Assembly: GCA_009363875.1 (NCBI GenBank)
Contig: CM018682.1
Location: forward strand, 60,286,031 to 60,350,030
Source: Mikania micrantha
Taxonomy: Eukaryota; Streptophyta; Magnoliopsida; Asterales; Asteraceae
DNA length: 64,000 nucleotides
Direction: 5' to 3'
Positions 45,222 through 56,680 of the stretch are shown piece after piece; position 1 is the first letter of the stretch, and every line of letters begins with the position of its first letter. The notes beneath the pieces are model-generated. The model was not told the DNA's origin, did no database searches, and saw only the letters and a program-made list of their open reading frames with translations. The translations under genes were made by a program, and so were the position numbers.

Positions 45222-47382
45222 AATATGTACTAATAGATTTTGAGGTTTGCTTTGTGAGCTACTCTAATTCAGTTAGACCACTCATTAAAGCTGTGATTCC
45301 ACTTTGCATTTCCAGGAACATTTGCTTCCTCACTTTACTCATTGTTCGTGATGGAATGTATTGAATTGTATCCTTTGAATCATACGATTCTTGCATCGTT
45401 TCTTGAGTGTACGCATGTGGTCCCCTTCCTCGAATTCTAGGCTCGCGTTTAGGTGTTGGAGTTGTATGGATAGCCTCTCACCTTCTATTTGTGACTATGT
45501 CGAGGTTTAGTTTCATTATTTGCTATAATGTAGCAAATTATGGATTATTCTTGGCTGGTTTTGGTTATTTTTGCACCTTGGAATTCGACATTTCTCGTCT
45601 CCTTCCTGATGGTCATGTGCAGCTAGGTCAGTTGTTACCCTGCACAATCTGGCAGCACAGTTCTCTTAGAATTGTCCTGAAAATTTTCTCTTGCACTTCC
45701 ACTGGTATTATTGGGCAAGCTCTCATTGACTTAATCGCAGTGTTTCTCTGTAAATGGTTGAGTTGGACGCCGCTTGTAGAGAGAGTATGGTTCCATCTCA
45801 ACATGGTGAAGTGATGCTGACCTTCAACTGTGAGCTTGGGTAGGATGGGTTTCGTGCTTTCTAGTGTTGACTTGTTGAAATCCCTACTCATTTGGGAGGT
45901 GAAGATCGTCTTGTATTGACATTCTTGTTTGTTCTCTCATCGTACACGAATTTAATTCATTGGATTAAGACGATCAGAGGCCGTTTCTTCACATTCATCC
46001 TTAGGAATGAGTCCTTCATAGCCTTTAGCTGTCACTGGCGTTGTGAACACAGAATGTATTCCTTTCGAAATTTCGTGTTCCCGGAGATATCTCAGTCAAT
46101 GAGGGTTTTGCTTCTATTGTTTGAAGAAATAATTTGGGTTGTCTTCATAACCTGTAAGCCCTCAGTGTTTGGTTTCAGCTCTTGTTGTTACTTATGGTTT
46201 TCCCAATAAAGGTTATTGGATGTACCTCTCGCTCTAGTTCAATTGTATTCGTGTTGATTTAGGCGATGTAAGCAGACTTAACTATATTGCCATTCTCATA
46301 GTGCTAACTCACAAGAAAATCACAAGGGTTGCCTTGTTTCTCCCAGTCGTTAGCCCTGGTCTCTAACTTCCGATGGCATGTAGCGTCGTTCCACTAAGAT
46401 TTTACTACACAGGCATGTAGGTGGTTACTTCTTTTCCTTGGTACGCTGTAGAACTAGCATTGCCTCATCAAAGGACGGATGTCCTTGCGCTTTAGAGGGA
46501 GATCATTACTATCTCTTCTCACAAGTGTTTGGGTTACTTAGAGTTAGTTTCTTTCCACCTTCTTTGGTCTATAACTAATCGGGTAAGTCATAGAGTATTG
46601 TGGCAGAGAAATTGTCATGGTTGTATGGAAACGATGTTCTTCTTAGCTCTCAAATCCAAAGATCGAGGATAAGGATTCATGCCACGCAGCAGAGTTCTTG
46701 GCATTGAATGACCTTTGGGGGTGCAGGAAAAGACTATTCAAGATTAGACTGAAGTGGCTAAGTGAAGCTCATTTAACCAGTTTGACAGTCCTAGTATTGA
46801 ATACTAGCTCTTGGCATTTCCTTCGTCGAGGTTATCATGGCCGATTCCCATTGGGTAAGGCTCCGGTTCCCATACGAATGGGACTTGTAGTTCCCAAGGT
46901 TAGGGAGCTCAATTGAAGGGACATCAGGTTCAGCTGACTCCCCTGATTTCTTGAATAACTCTTGCTCTTCCAAGAGTGTTGACCCTTTGTAGATGTTAGA
47001 TAGCTAGGGTTGGCTTCTATAGTCGCATTCATTAGACATTTTTCGGAATGCTCCGAGAAACGCCTTAACAGACCTTCTGCTTGTCGTGACATCCTACTTC
47101 TTCATCTTTCCTCATGTCCTCAGTACTTAGTGGTGACTGAGGTTGTCATCTCACTCTTTCCTCTAGTCCTAACAAAACTCTAGGATGTGTTTCGTTCTGT
47201 GGTCTCTTAAAGTTTTGTGTAACTGAAAGACTAGGAATGGGTAGACACGATGTAATGCATACATTTAAACTATATACATTACGTCTATGGAGGATGTACC
47301 TGTACCTGTGTCTGTGTCATGTTGATGGCGTTTAGTGTGAGTTGGTGCGACAAGAGCTTTGCTGAAGATCATCTTCAGTTAA
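45222..47382 (-). other. Unassigned interior of element E
   Basis: No RT, integrase, protease or capsid motif is visible on either strand. Minus-strand pieces (for example 45628-45891 and 46835-47092) and plus-strand pieces of up to 135 codons have no recognised family. By position it is the interior of E downstream of its gag-like ORF. It is less AT-rich than nearby LTRs. It may be non-coding filler of a non-autonomous element or badly decayed coding DNA. Confidence 0.5.
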
Positions 47383-48030
47383 TTACATTCTCTTGGCGCA
47401 CTTCTTAGCTACGTGGCCTGATCCACATGTGTAGCAGCGCTTGATGTTGTTCGGTGGAGGACAGGTCGTCATGACGTCATCTGGGCGTAGAGTAGTTGGG
47501 GTTATGCAGTTCTGACTTTCATGACCCATCATTCGACATTTTGTGCATTGTTTACACGGTTTAATTGCGCCATGATGGTGCCTGTATCTGGAACATAACG
47601 GAGATGTGCTAGCGTACCGCTTGCGGACAGGGCCCACTGAAGAGTTGTAGTATTGTGCCCAATGACCCGGCTTCTCACATTTGGAGCACAATTTGCACCT
47701 TCTGTCGTTAGGATGGTGGTACTGACATTTGGTGCAAAGGGGAAATGCTTCAGCATACGACCTGTGAGGTTCACCTCGGTAACTAGGACACGCTTGATTA
47801 GCGAAGTCAGTCATTCGTTTCTTGGGGAGAGGGTGGATGGATTCATCCGTTGATTCCCTTTGGCTAACTTCATCTTCTACCTTCTGCGCGATAGGAGCGT
47901 CTTTCGGGTGATGAGTGTGGTGGTTGATTTGGTTCACGATGTCAGGAATGGCAGCGATGAGTTGCTCCATGATGAGTGTAGCTCGGACGACAGTTTCTGG
48001 GTTGACGCGTGGCTATTCCTTTGGAGGCAT
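47383..48030 (-). pseudogene. Element E gag-like zinc-knuckle protein
   Basis: The ATG at 48028-48030 begins MPPKE, like the MPPRR start of C, then meets a TAG; the frame stays open from 47970 to 47383. In C the capsid domain (FVGCKP...TWWN) comes next; here it is absent. Instead a short N-terminal piece (EQLIAAIPDIVNQI) leads into two His/Cys modules (CTKCQYHHPNDRRC with CSKCEKPGHWAQY, and CSRYRHHHGAIKPC with CTKCRMMGHESQNC), then a final knuckle (CYTCGSGHVAKKC). Fewer residues are spaced in the last knuckle than in C. Probably an RNA-binding protein of a non-autonomous element. Confidence 0.75.
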
Positions 48031-48182
48031 TCAGATTACCCCGAAGTTTAAATGGTTAGTATCTGTGATCAAACACAAGTAACATATGCAATTATTCCTA
48101 TCCTAATTTCCCTACATGAGGTCCCTAGGTTACAGTCTAGGCCAAACTGTTTAAGTAAATGACCTAATTATCTATAACCATG

Positions 48183-48194
48183 GCTCTGATACCA
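48183..48194 (-). other. Element E primer binding site
   Basis: GCTCTGATACCA in plus is TGGTATCAGAGC in sense, three bases from the LTR edge at 48198. Confidence 0.9.
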
Positions 48195-48197
48195 ATC

Positions 48198-49080
48198 TGT
48201 CGCACCCCGGGCCTGTGGGCTGGATCGAGGACCCCTCGGGCGAAATAGTCCCAAGGCGTGATTGAATCGGAGTGATCAGATTGTTTACATAGCACATGAT
48301 GATATGAGAACACAAAATGCATTGACAAAATAAAATTAAATTACATATGTTTTATAATTTAATTCTATTACAACTTGACTTGGACTTCTGGGACATGACC
48401 CAGATGTCTCACAAAATATCTTGCAAGGATGCAAGTCTTGAATATTGTAGCCTTTGAGGCCTTGTAAGATTCCTTGCAGGAGTTGTAGGTTCCTCTAAGG
48501 GATCCTATCTTTCTCTCTCTAAAAGTCATCCTACTTTCACATGTTCTCCACCTAAGAACATGTAAAATCTGTCAACACTATGTTGGTGAGTTCATGCGAG
48601 TTTTTAAAAATATTAGGTTTTGTAAAATGTTTGATGAAAAATCTTTCCATTCACATCGGTTTTGAAAATGGTGTGAATAGTGTTGAAAACACGAATGAAT
48701 TGCACATTTGTTTAAATCTGAACCTCATTACTGACACCATCTCGAATCATCGAAGGTAGTTTATGTTTAACTCAAACCTCGTCACTTCTGCATCCCTATT
48801 CGACATGACACGACACGACAAATATTTTGGAAAAATAAATGTCTTGAAAAGAAGTGTATGCTTTGTCTCCTGATATAAGAAAAACTTTTTTTATTTGTTT
48901 ATTTGAAAATCACAAAGTTACACTCATTTCTTGTGGTTGAACATTGTTTGTTGCGTACTCATTTGAAAATCATTCAACACCAGGTCTTTAACATTTGTTG
49001 GATTGAGAACTCAAGTTTTTGTTTGTGTGATATGTCCGTAATATCACCCATGTGATTATTTACCAAACCTAACTGTTATG
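48198..49080 (-). mobile_element. Element E 5' LTR, partial
   Basis: The sense end GGGGTGCGACA is at 48198. An acceptor-like site (ACATGTTCTTAG/GTGG in sense) lies near 48555. Element F enters at 49081, so the rest lies beyond the window. Variants of the conserved end are more diverged than in C, F or K. Confidence 0.75.
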
Positions 49081-51653
49081 TGTCACACCCCGAGCCGGCG
49101 GATTGGATCGACTTCCCCGTCGGGCAGAAGGTTCTCGGGGCGCGATATCGTGAGTGATAATCGGAAAGATCAGATTGTTTACATTACACATGATATATAA
49201 ATAAGAAACTGCTAAGTAAGAATAGAATTACAAAGTTAAATTACATCAATAAGGTTCATAATTTAACAATGTAATCTACTTTCACATCATAATTCTTCTA
49301 TCTTGAATCTACACAAGATATACAAAATAAATCTGTAAAATGATGCTTCAAAATATGCAGGTCCAAAAAGCTAGTTCCTCTAACTGGTATCCTAATCCAA
49401 AAGAAATAACTCCTTAGTTGACCTGTTCATCACCTGAAAAGTCATGCAAAAATAAAGTCAACACATGGTTGGTGAGTTCATGTAGTTTTATAAAAATGAG
49501 TTTGAATAACTTGAATGACAACCTTAACCTCACCATTAACCACCTGTACCATCCAGTTCAGTATGCTTATATATAGGGCATATGTAGGGTCGAACTTACC
49601 GTCTGCCCAGCCATCGTCCCACTACATACTAAACCACATGATATATTGTTCCTACTGATAATTAAGTGTTTCATCCCTCATTTTTGATTTCATAGCATCT
49701 GATTCATAGAATTTGATTACCCTGAAAATGTTTACCTTGATCCCCCGAAATGACAACCTTAACCTCATCAACAACCACATATACTATTCAATCAAGTATG
49801 CTTATATATAGGGCATATGTAGGGACAAGCCCCAGCCACCGTCCAACCACGTACCGGATTGCTTAGCATATTGTTGTTAATGATAATTAAGCGTTTCACT
49901 CCATTCACCTTCAATTTAGATTTTGATTTCCACAAATAGATTTACTTTTGATCTCTTGAGTTAACCATGTATTCATGATTACCCCAAACCATTTGTAGAA
50001 ATATAATATTAAATGTGTAATTAAATTAATAACTAAACATTTAAATACAAGTAAGACATGATGATTGGGCCTTATTTGACTCAATCACTTAGACTTAGTT
50101 GTTGGTGGTTGTCCAAGTTGTACCCTCTCACACGTGGCCCATATCAGCCATGACCCACCAGGAGTCTACCTGTATGTGTCTGGACTTTAATGATGCCCAT
50201 ATCAGCTTGATCCATTGGTCTACTGTACATGCCGGGACTTTAAGGATATCCTTTGATTCTTGATCTTCTTTGATTCTCCTGATTTTGATTTATTTAAGAG
50301 TTTCCGTTATTGCCCATATAGCTTGACTACAATATCTACTATTTATGCTAGGACTTTCCGTGTGTTACACGTGGTCTTGATTTTTATACAACTAACATCC
50401 ACCTTAACTTAAGCATTAATGATTTCATTAGATTTTAATGATTTCATTATTTCCATGATTCACACACGGTTATGATTCCCATGATTCACTTGATTCTCTT
50501 GATTCTGATCTTTTGATTTCCATGATTTCACAACAGGTTCGGTCCCCATAGAAGGTTCGTGGCTTTCATGTTGGCGCCTCAACAGGTTCGGCTACCCCTC
50601 ACAGGTTCGGCCAACCTGATACCCTTCGTAAACCACCTGTTCATCATCACCATTCGCTAGCCTAGATCATTGTAGTTTCAACCATGGTTTCCCCATGCTT
50701 ACACTTATCTTGTTTAACCAAGAAGTGACCCTAAAATCGTGTAAAACCTACAACCATATAGGCATGAAATATTTAGAGGAAAAACCGAAATTAAAACCAT
50801 ACTTTGCCTCGAATTTGATGGATAAAATCTTGAATATCTTGTACTTCCGTGATCTACGTGATGAGATGCTCGTTTTGACACCAAGAATGCTTGAAATGGT
50901 GGAGATTTGGATGAGAAATCTTAGAGAGAAGGAAGAGAGTTTCTAGAGAGAGGGAGACGAATTTGAGAGAGAGAGAGGTTGGTGGTGGTGGTTGAGGTCT
51001 TGAATGCCTTATTAAATGGCTTCAAATAACCCGGGTGTGTTCAGGTTCATTCGGTTTCTCTCGGTTTCGCGTAATACGCCGGTTTTTCGTAATTTTTGTA
51101 ACGAACCGGCCCGATTTTAAAATAAGATTTATAAAATTATTTTAGGTGCTTATTCCTAGTAAATTAATTGTTTAAAATCGAATCGTACAATCGTCGTCCG
51201 TATTCGTTCGAATCGTCACCCGTATGAACACGACGATAACTATACTTTTCAACATTGATTTATAATTATCGAATATCATTCAGAACGTTAAAATTTCAGA
51301 TTTATTCGTACAGATCGTCACCTCTACGAATAATCCGTCGGTTTAGCATTCACGTAACGACATTCGTGTTGTTTTGTTCTGTAAAGCCTCACATACGTTT
51401 ATACATAATAAAATCCTAACAAATAATCACATGATGGTTCTGCGTTGCCAGATAATTATCTGACTGATGAACCATGTTTTCAGAATTTTGTTTCTGAATT
51501 GATTTTGAATTTTGATCTTTGATAACACGAAATGATAACGATATATGATATAAGCATGACATGAAATGAAATATGTATAGTGTGTACCTGAATACTGTTC
51601 ATGTTACTGTTTGCGATCACTGTTCACGTGACGTTTCCGGCACAGATGTTACA
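49081..51653 (-). mobile_element. Element F 3' LTR (2,573 bp)
   Basis: Edges TGTCACACCCCGAGCC and CACAGATGTTACA with a polypurine tract beyond show a 3' LTR of a minus-strand chromovirus. It is shorter than C and K LTRs. The conserved TATATATA block is present twice (49562-49582 and 49797-49817) within duplicated segments. An acceptor-like site is at 49434; no donor was found, so the segment is probably deleted. Only a few CGAACC words remain (50531-50615). Confidence 0.85.
49500..49880 (-). repeat. Duplicated conserved block in the F LTR
   Basis: Two segments of about 180 bases each have TGACAACCTTAACCTCA, then GTATGCTTATATATAGGGCA, then a GTCCCACNAC-like word and TAATGATAATTAAG-like end. 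Other LTRs have one copy. Confidence 0.8.
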
Positions 51654-52467
51654 GTCTCCCCTTGTTAGAGAAATTTCGTCCCGAAATTTAAGAATCGTTA
51701 TCCGGTACGGCTTCCTCTGTACATAGTTGGGGATACTTGGACTTCATGTGATCTTCATGTTCCCAAGTAAACTCAGGTCCGCGCTTTGAGTTCCATCGAA
51801 CCTTTACAATCGGAATACGGCTTCGCCTCAGTTGTTTAACTTTTCGATCCATAATCTCTAAATGTTTTTCAATAAAAGGAAATTGTTCATCCACTTGAAT
51901 TTCTTCGATCGGAATGACAAGTGACTCATCAGCAAGGCATTTCTTTAAGTTCGAGACGTAAAACACGTCATGCACACCACTGAGTTCATCTGGTAATCTC
52001 AGTCTATTTGCCACAGGACCAATACGCTCGATAATCTCGAACGGTCCCACGTATCGTGGTGCTAACTTGCCTTTATTTCCAAAACGGACTACGCCTTTCC
52101 ATGGGGATACCTTCAACATGACCCGGTCTCCCACTTTGAATTCCAACGGCTTGCGCCGTTTGTCGGCGTAGCTCTTTTGTCTGCTCCTAGTAGCTTGTAG
52201 TCTTCGCTGAATCTGGGCAATCTTGTCAATGGTTTCCTGAATAAGCTCTGGCCCAGTTATTTGATTGTCTCCAATTTCAGTCCAACAGATCGGTGATCGA
52301 CATTTTCGACCGTAAAGAGCCTTGAATGGTGCACATCCGATGCTACTAAGATAACTATTGTTGTAGGAGAATTCAATCAGTGGCAAATGAAAATCCCTAT
52401 TCCCACCGAAATCCGACACACAAGTTCTCAATATGTCCTCCAGGGTCTGAATCGTACGTTCGCTTTG
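51654..52467 (-). pseudogene. Element F polypurine tract and integrase tail
   Basis: From the polypurine tract (51654-51690) back to 52467 lies an open frame with SERTIQTLED at its start, FSYNNSYLSSI, GRKCRSPICW, RYVGPFEIIERIGPVA and a chromodomain (VKVRWNSKRGPEFTWEHED). The catalytic Glu codon sits within ten bases of the point where K is inserted, so integrase is cut at its active site. No stop is seen within this piece. Confidence 0.9.
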
Positions 52468-55179
52468 TGTAACATCAGTGCCGGAACCGTCACCGGAACA
52501 GTGATCTCAACAGTAACACGAACAGTATTCAGGTACAAACTATACATATTTCATTTCATGTCATGTTCATATCAGATAACATTATCATTTCGGGTTATCA
52601 AACAGTGAATTCAGAATCATTTCAGAGAAACAAAACTCAGAAAACATGGTTCATCAGTCAGATAATTATTTGGCAACATAGAACCATCATGTGATTATTA
52701 TTTTTTTAGGATTTTATAATGTACACGCGTATGTGAGGTTGAACTGAACAAAACGATAACAGACGTCATTATGTGAATATTAAACTGACGGAGTATTCGT
52801 GTGAGTGACGATTTGCACGAATATATCTGTAAGTTTAACGTTCTGAATGATGTCCAATAATTAGAAAATCAAATCGAAAAGTACAGTTGTCGTCTTATTC
52901 GTACGGGTGACGATCCGAACGAATACACGCGAAAACCGTATAATTCGATTAAACTGTAAAATTAAACGTTTTTGAAATGCTAAAACTAAATGAAAGATAT
53001 CTAGTTAATTTATTATGAATTACCACCTAAAATAATTTAGAAAACTTTATTTTAAGGGATCGTAAAGTTTCGTTATGAGAGAAACCGAAACCGACGCGTA
53101 CGCGCGAAACCACGCGAAACGGAACAAAACCGAACGAACCCGAACATACCCGAACGTTTAAAAACCATAAAAAGACATTAATACCATTTAACTTTCACAA
53201 AAATCATTCTCTTTCTCTCCAAACCCGTAGCTCTCTCTCTCATCCACATTCTCTCACTAAAAACCCCATAACTTTCTCAAATCTACACCAAATTGAGCGA
53301 TTTTGGTGTCCAAACGACCGTAGAAACGCGTAGATCGTGAAGAGACGAAGAAATAGAGCTTTGAATCGCCGAAAACTAGGTAAAATTGAGTGAGAAATCA
53401 CTGATTTTCAGTTACTTATACTATTCATCATCTTGTTCGAACGACCTGAACATTTCAGCTCGTTTCAGACCTTTAAACTCTTAGGGCTTGCACAAAAATA
53501 GACCTAGGAAGGTTAGGAACATATTGGAATGAAGTTTGGAATGAAGTTTGGAACAAATAGCAGCGAATTTGAGGCGAAAACAAGCTCAAACGAGCTGTTT
53601 TAAATTGCTGTTACTGTTCCGGCGAGTTCTTAACATCTCAGCCGAATTTCAGCCTTCTAAACCCATAAGATTTGCACAAAAACGAACTAGGATGTTAAGG
53701 ATTCCCTTAGATTGATTTTTGGGTCAGTTTAAATTCGATTTGGGGCTGTGTGTAGCAAATTTGATGACATAAGGGCTGCACTAGGGGCTGGCCGATGCTG
53801 ATGGTATCGGCAGATTCTGCCCAGCCTGTTTCTTTGTACTTTTAACATAGCAAACGTTCAATTTAACTCACGAAACTTTCCAGAATACTAGTTCAATATG
53901 TTAGGAACAACTTTCATCAAGACAAGTTTCATGGGTTCGGACTTTAAATGGGTCAAAACAGTGTCCTAATTCAGAAGGTTCTGAATGGAGCACTGATTTT
54001 ATACCATCTGTTTGGAGCCTCAATTGGACGAATTAGAAAGCCTATAAATAATGGATAGAAAGCTAACATCCCGAACTTGATCATGAAGCTTTAGTTTGCT
54101 CGATTTGGAGTTCCTATGATCAAATTATGACCACAAGAACCTTAATCACCCTAGCTGAATGGTCATATAGTTATTTTTGTTTAAGTTGGGTTCCATTGGT
54201 GTTAACCGATTTGGAATGCCACCAATACTAAGTTTTCTTTAACACAAAAGCTTTCTAAACTCTTCCAATCTATAAACATATGCTTTAATAACCAATTGGT
54301 ATTATAACCCTTGAATTTGTTAAGTAAAACCATGAGATTTATATGTTAAAACCGATAATGGTTCAAAGTGACCATTTGGGGTGTTAACCGATTTCCAACT
54401 AATCAATACCAAGGATTGTAAATATAAAAGATACCCTACACTTTTCAAACATATGAACATGGGTTTTATGAAGTCAATGGGAATACAATGAGACGAACTA
54501 AGTATGGGTTGTTTGACCTTATGTTGTCAACACCAACCCATAGCAAGTTCAAGTAATTGGTTTTGTTTAAAGTTATATAGTTATAAAAGTTAGTTTTATT
54601 ATAATTGATTGGGATTTGGTTGTAAAATAGACAATATAAATTGTCTGGATTTGGGCTAAAAACAAAGGAAACTCTGCCCGATTTTTGTAAAATTTAAAAG
54701 TAAGTTGTTATTAACTAACGGATAAGGGATTCATAGAGAGTATATAGCATAGAATAATTAAAGAAAATCTTAGTAACACACTAGCAAGTATATAGGACAC
54801 ATAGTCGCACACCGAGACCTAAACCCTATATACGTTAACTATAAATACCTATAGTATTCGAATCGTAATAAATAAACACAGGTGCTGAAGAAACTTAATT
54901 TACAACAAACGAGCGCGCATTATTTTCTTGGTTGAAACATAAGAGCTACAACATAGGTGAGTTCATTGCCCCTTTCTAACATTTTCGTTTTAAAACGCGG
55001 GGCTGAGAAGCATGCGTAAACTGTTTTATTTAAATTGTTTACTTAAATGCTTTTAAATTTATATGTTTTACATACATAGATGTTATCCTAGATCATGTCT
55101 AGGAAGATTTATGCAGGTTTTACTAAGTTATTCCTTATAAATTAAGTGAATAATCGAGTTAACTAAACCTTTTAAACAA

Positions 55180-55520
55180 AACAAAACATTTCAAACGAAT
55201 CAAAGGAAACATTTTAAACAAATCAAGTATGTGAGTTTAAACGAATCAAAAGGAACATTTTGACAAATCAAGTGTGTGAGTTCAAACGAATCAAAAGGAA
55301 CATTTTGACAAATCAAGTGCGTGGGGTTCAACGGTTCAAACGAAACATTTTGCCGAAACAAGTGTGGGACTTCAACGAATCAAACGAAACTATCTTTGCA
55401 AAGTAAATATTCAATGTTCAACGAATCAAGTGTTTGATGAACAACGAATCAAGAGTACATTTGATCAACGAATTTAGTATTCATCGATCAACGAATCAAG
55501 TACATCTTGCCACAAAGTCA
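55180..55520 (+). repeat. ACGAATCAA repeats in K LTR
   Basis: About six units of some 45-50 bases carry AAACGAATCAAAAGGAACAT then TTTGACAAATCAAGTG. They lie just past the donor-like site, like the other families' tandem units. Confidence 0.8.
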
Positions 55521-55949
55521 GACGAATCAATAAATTATTTTCAAGGGAAAAACTTGGGAAATATCAGAGATAACATATGCCAAAACAGACGAAACAAAAA
55601 CCCTATATTTCAAGAAGTCCTAGCTAGACTGTTTGATTTGTAGGTCGTATGTTTGATGATATTTACAGGTTCCCTAACTACTAAGTACCTTGATTGACAG
55701 ACTAGTCAACTCGAGTATGACCAAAGGCCCCAATCATTAGGACTTAGATTTTATTAAATGTTTATTTATTTATTTAATTAATCATTTTATAGTTGTTTAT
55801 ATAATTACTGTGGTTGATCATATTTTGTGATGAACTTATGAAATCAACTTGGATTTCAAATGATTGTAGTTACAGGGAAAGTAAACAGAAGAATTTATGG
55901 GATTGTGTTAAGGGTAAAAATGCTTAATTGTCATTAACAGCAGTGTCAT

Positions 55950-56018
55950 ATGCATATTAGTATGTGGTGGGATGTTGGCTAGGGCTTGTCCCTTACATAT
56001 GCCCTATATATAAGCATA
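55950..56018 (+). other. Block shared by the J, C, F and K LTRs (K copy)
   Basis: AGTATGTGGTGGGATG, GGGCTTGTCCC, then ATGCCCTATATATAAGCAT, about 135 bases before the acceptor-like site. Same order as J and C. Confidence 0.8.
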
Positions 56019-56440
56019 CCGATGTGGATATTACATGTGGTGTTAATGAGGTTAGGGTCTTTACCAAAGGAGGTTTTCAAATCATTTTCAACTACTAAAA
56101 CTATATGAACTCACCAACCATGTGTTGATTTTATTTTTGCATGACTTCTCAGGTGACGAACAGGTCAACTAGGAAGCTTATGCTTTTGGACTAGGACTTC
56201 AGATAGAAGACTTAGTATTTTTGGACCTGCATACTTTTGGAACATCATTATACAATTATTTTGTATATCTTGTGCAGTTACAAGATAGATATCTTATGAT
56301 GTTCATGATTGGATTTACATTGTTAAATTATGAACGATACAGATGTAATTTAACTTTGTAATTCTAATCTATTTAGCATTTCTCATTATATCATGTGCAA
56401 TGTAAACAATCTGATCACCTTGATTATCACTCACGATATC

Positions 56441-56504
56441 GCGCCCCGGGAACCTTCCGCCCGACGGGGACTTCGATCCAACCCCGCCGGCTCGGGGTGT
56501 GACA
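56441..56504 (+). terminator. GC-rich self-complementary LTR end (K copy)
   Basis: GCGCCCCGGGAACC and GGCTCGGGGTGTGACA can pair as the outer stem; CCCGACGGGG makes an inner one. It directly precedes the primer site, so in full-length RNA it could form a structure at the start of reverse transcription. Confidence 0.4.
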
Positions 56505-56507
56505 GAT

Positions 56508-56519
56508 TGGTATCAGAGC
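56508..56519 (+). other. Element K primer binding site
   Basis: TGGTATCAGAGC, three bases after the LTR end, for initiator tRNA-Met. Confidence 0.95.
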
Positions 56520-56680
56520 CATGGTTATAGAGAAATATAGGTCACTTATTTAAACGGTTTGGCCTAGACTATAACCTAGGGACCCTGCATGTAGAGAACA
56601 TAGGATTTAAGGCTTATTTTCATACTGCCTTATGTATTTGATCATTACACTAACCGATGACTTTATTTGTTATGATCAGA

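Larger units (their letters stand above)
54957..56152 (+). other. Intron-like segment in K 5' LTR
   Basis: ACATAG/GTGAGTTCATTGCCCC to GACTTCTCAG/GTGACGAACAGG, 1,196 bases. The 3' LTR copy starts at about 63831 (CACAG/GTGAGTTC). It holds the ACGAATCAA repeats and the conserved block. Confidence 0.5.
52468..56504 (+). mobile_element. Element K 5' LTR (4,037 bp)
   Basis: It starts TGTAACATCAGTGCCGG and ends CTCGGGGTGTGACA. A TATA-like GTTTAAAAACC is at 53156-53166, then a CT-rich start region, diverged repeats of about 180 bases (53430-53710 and 54198-54500), an intron-like segment (54957-56152) and the conserved block (55950-56018). The CGAACC array of C and J is absent. Confidence 0.95.

Noticed and set aside
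45407..45814. 135-codon hydrophobic plus-strand ORF
   Set aside because: It looks like a membrane protein, but it opposes element E, has no family match known to me and lies in decayed sequence. Kept only as part of the unassigned interior.
50695..50946. 83-codon ORF in the F LTR
   Set aside because: It lies antisense in the LTR by the GAGA-rich leader and resembles no known protein.
56508..56525. tRNA-like sequence at primer sites
   Set aside because: Only 12-18 bases are complementary to the tRNA-Met 3' end. No tRNA fold is present.
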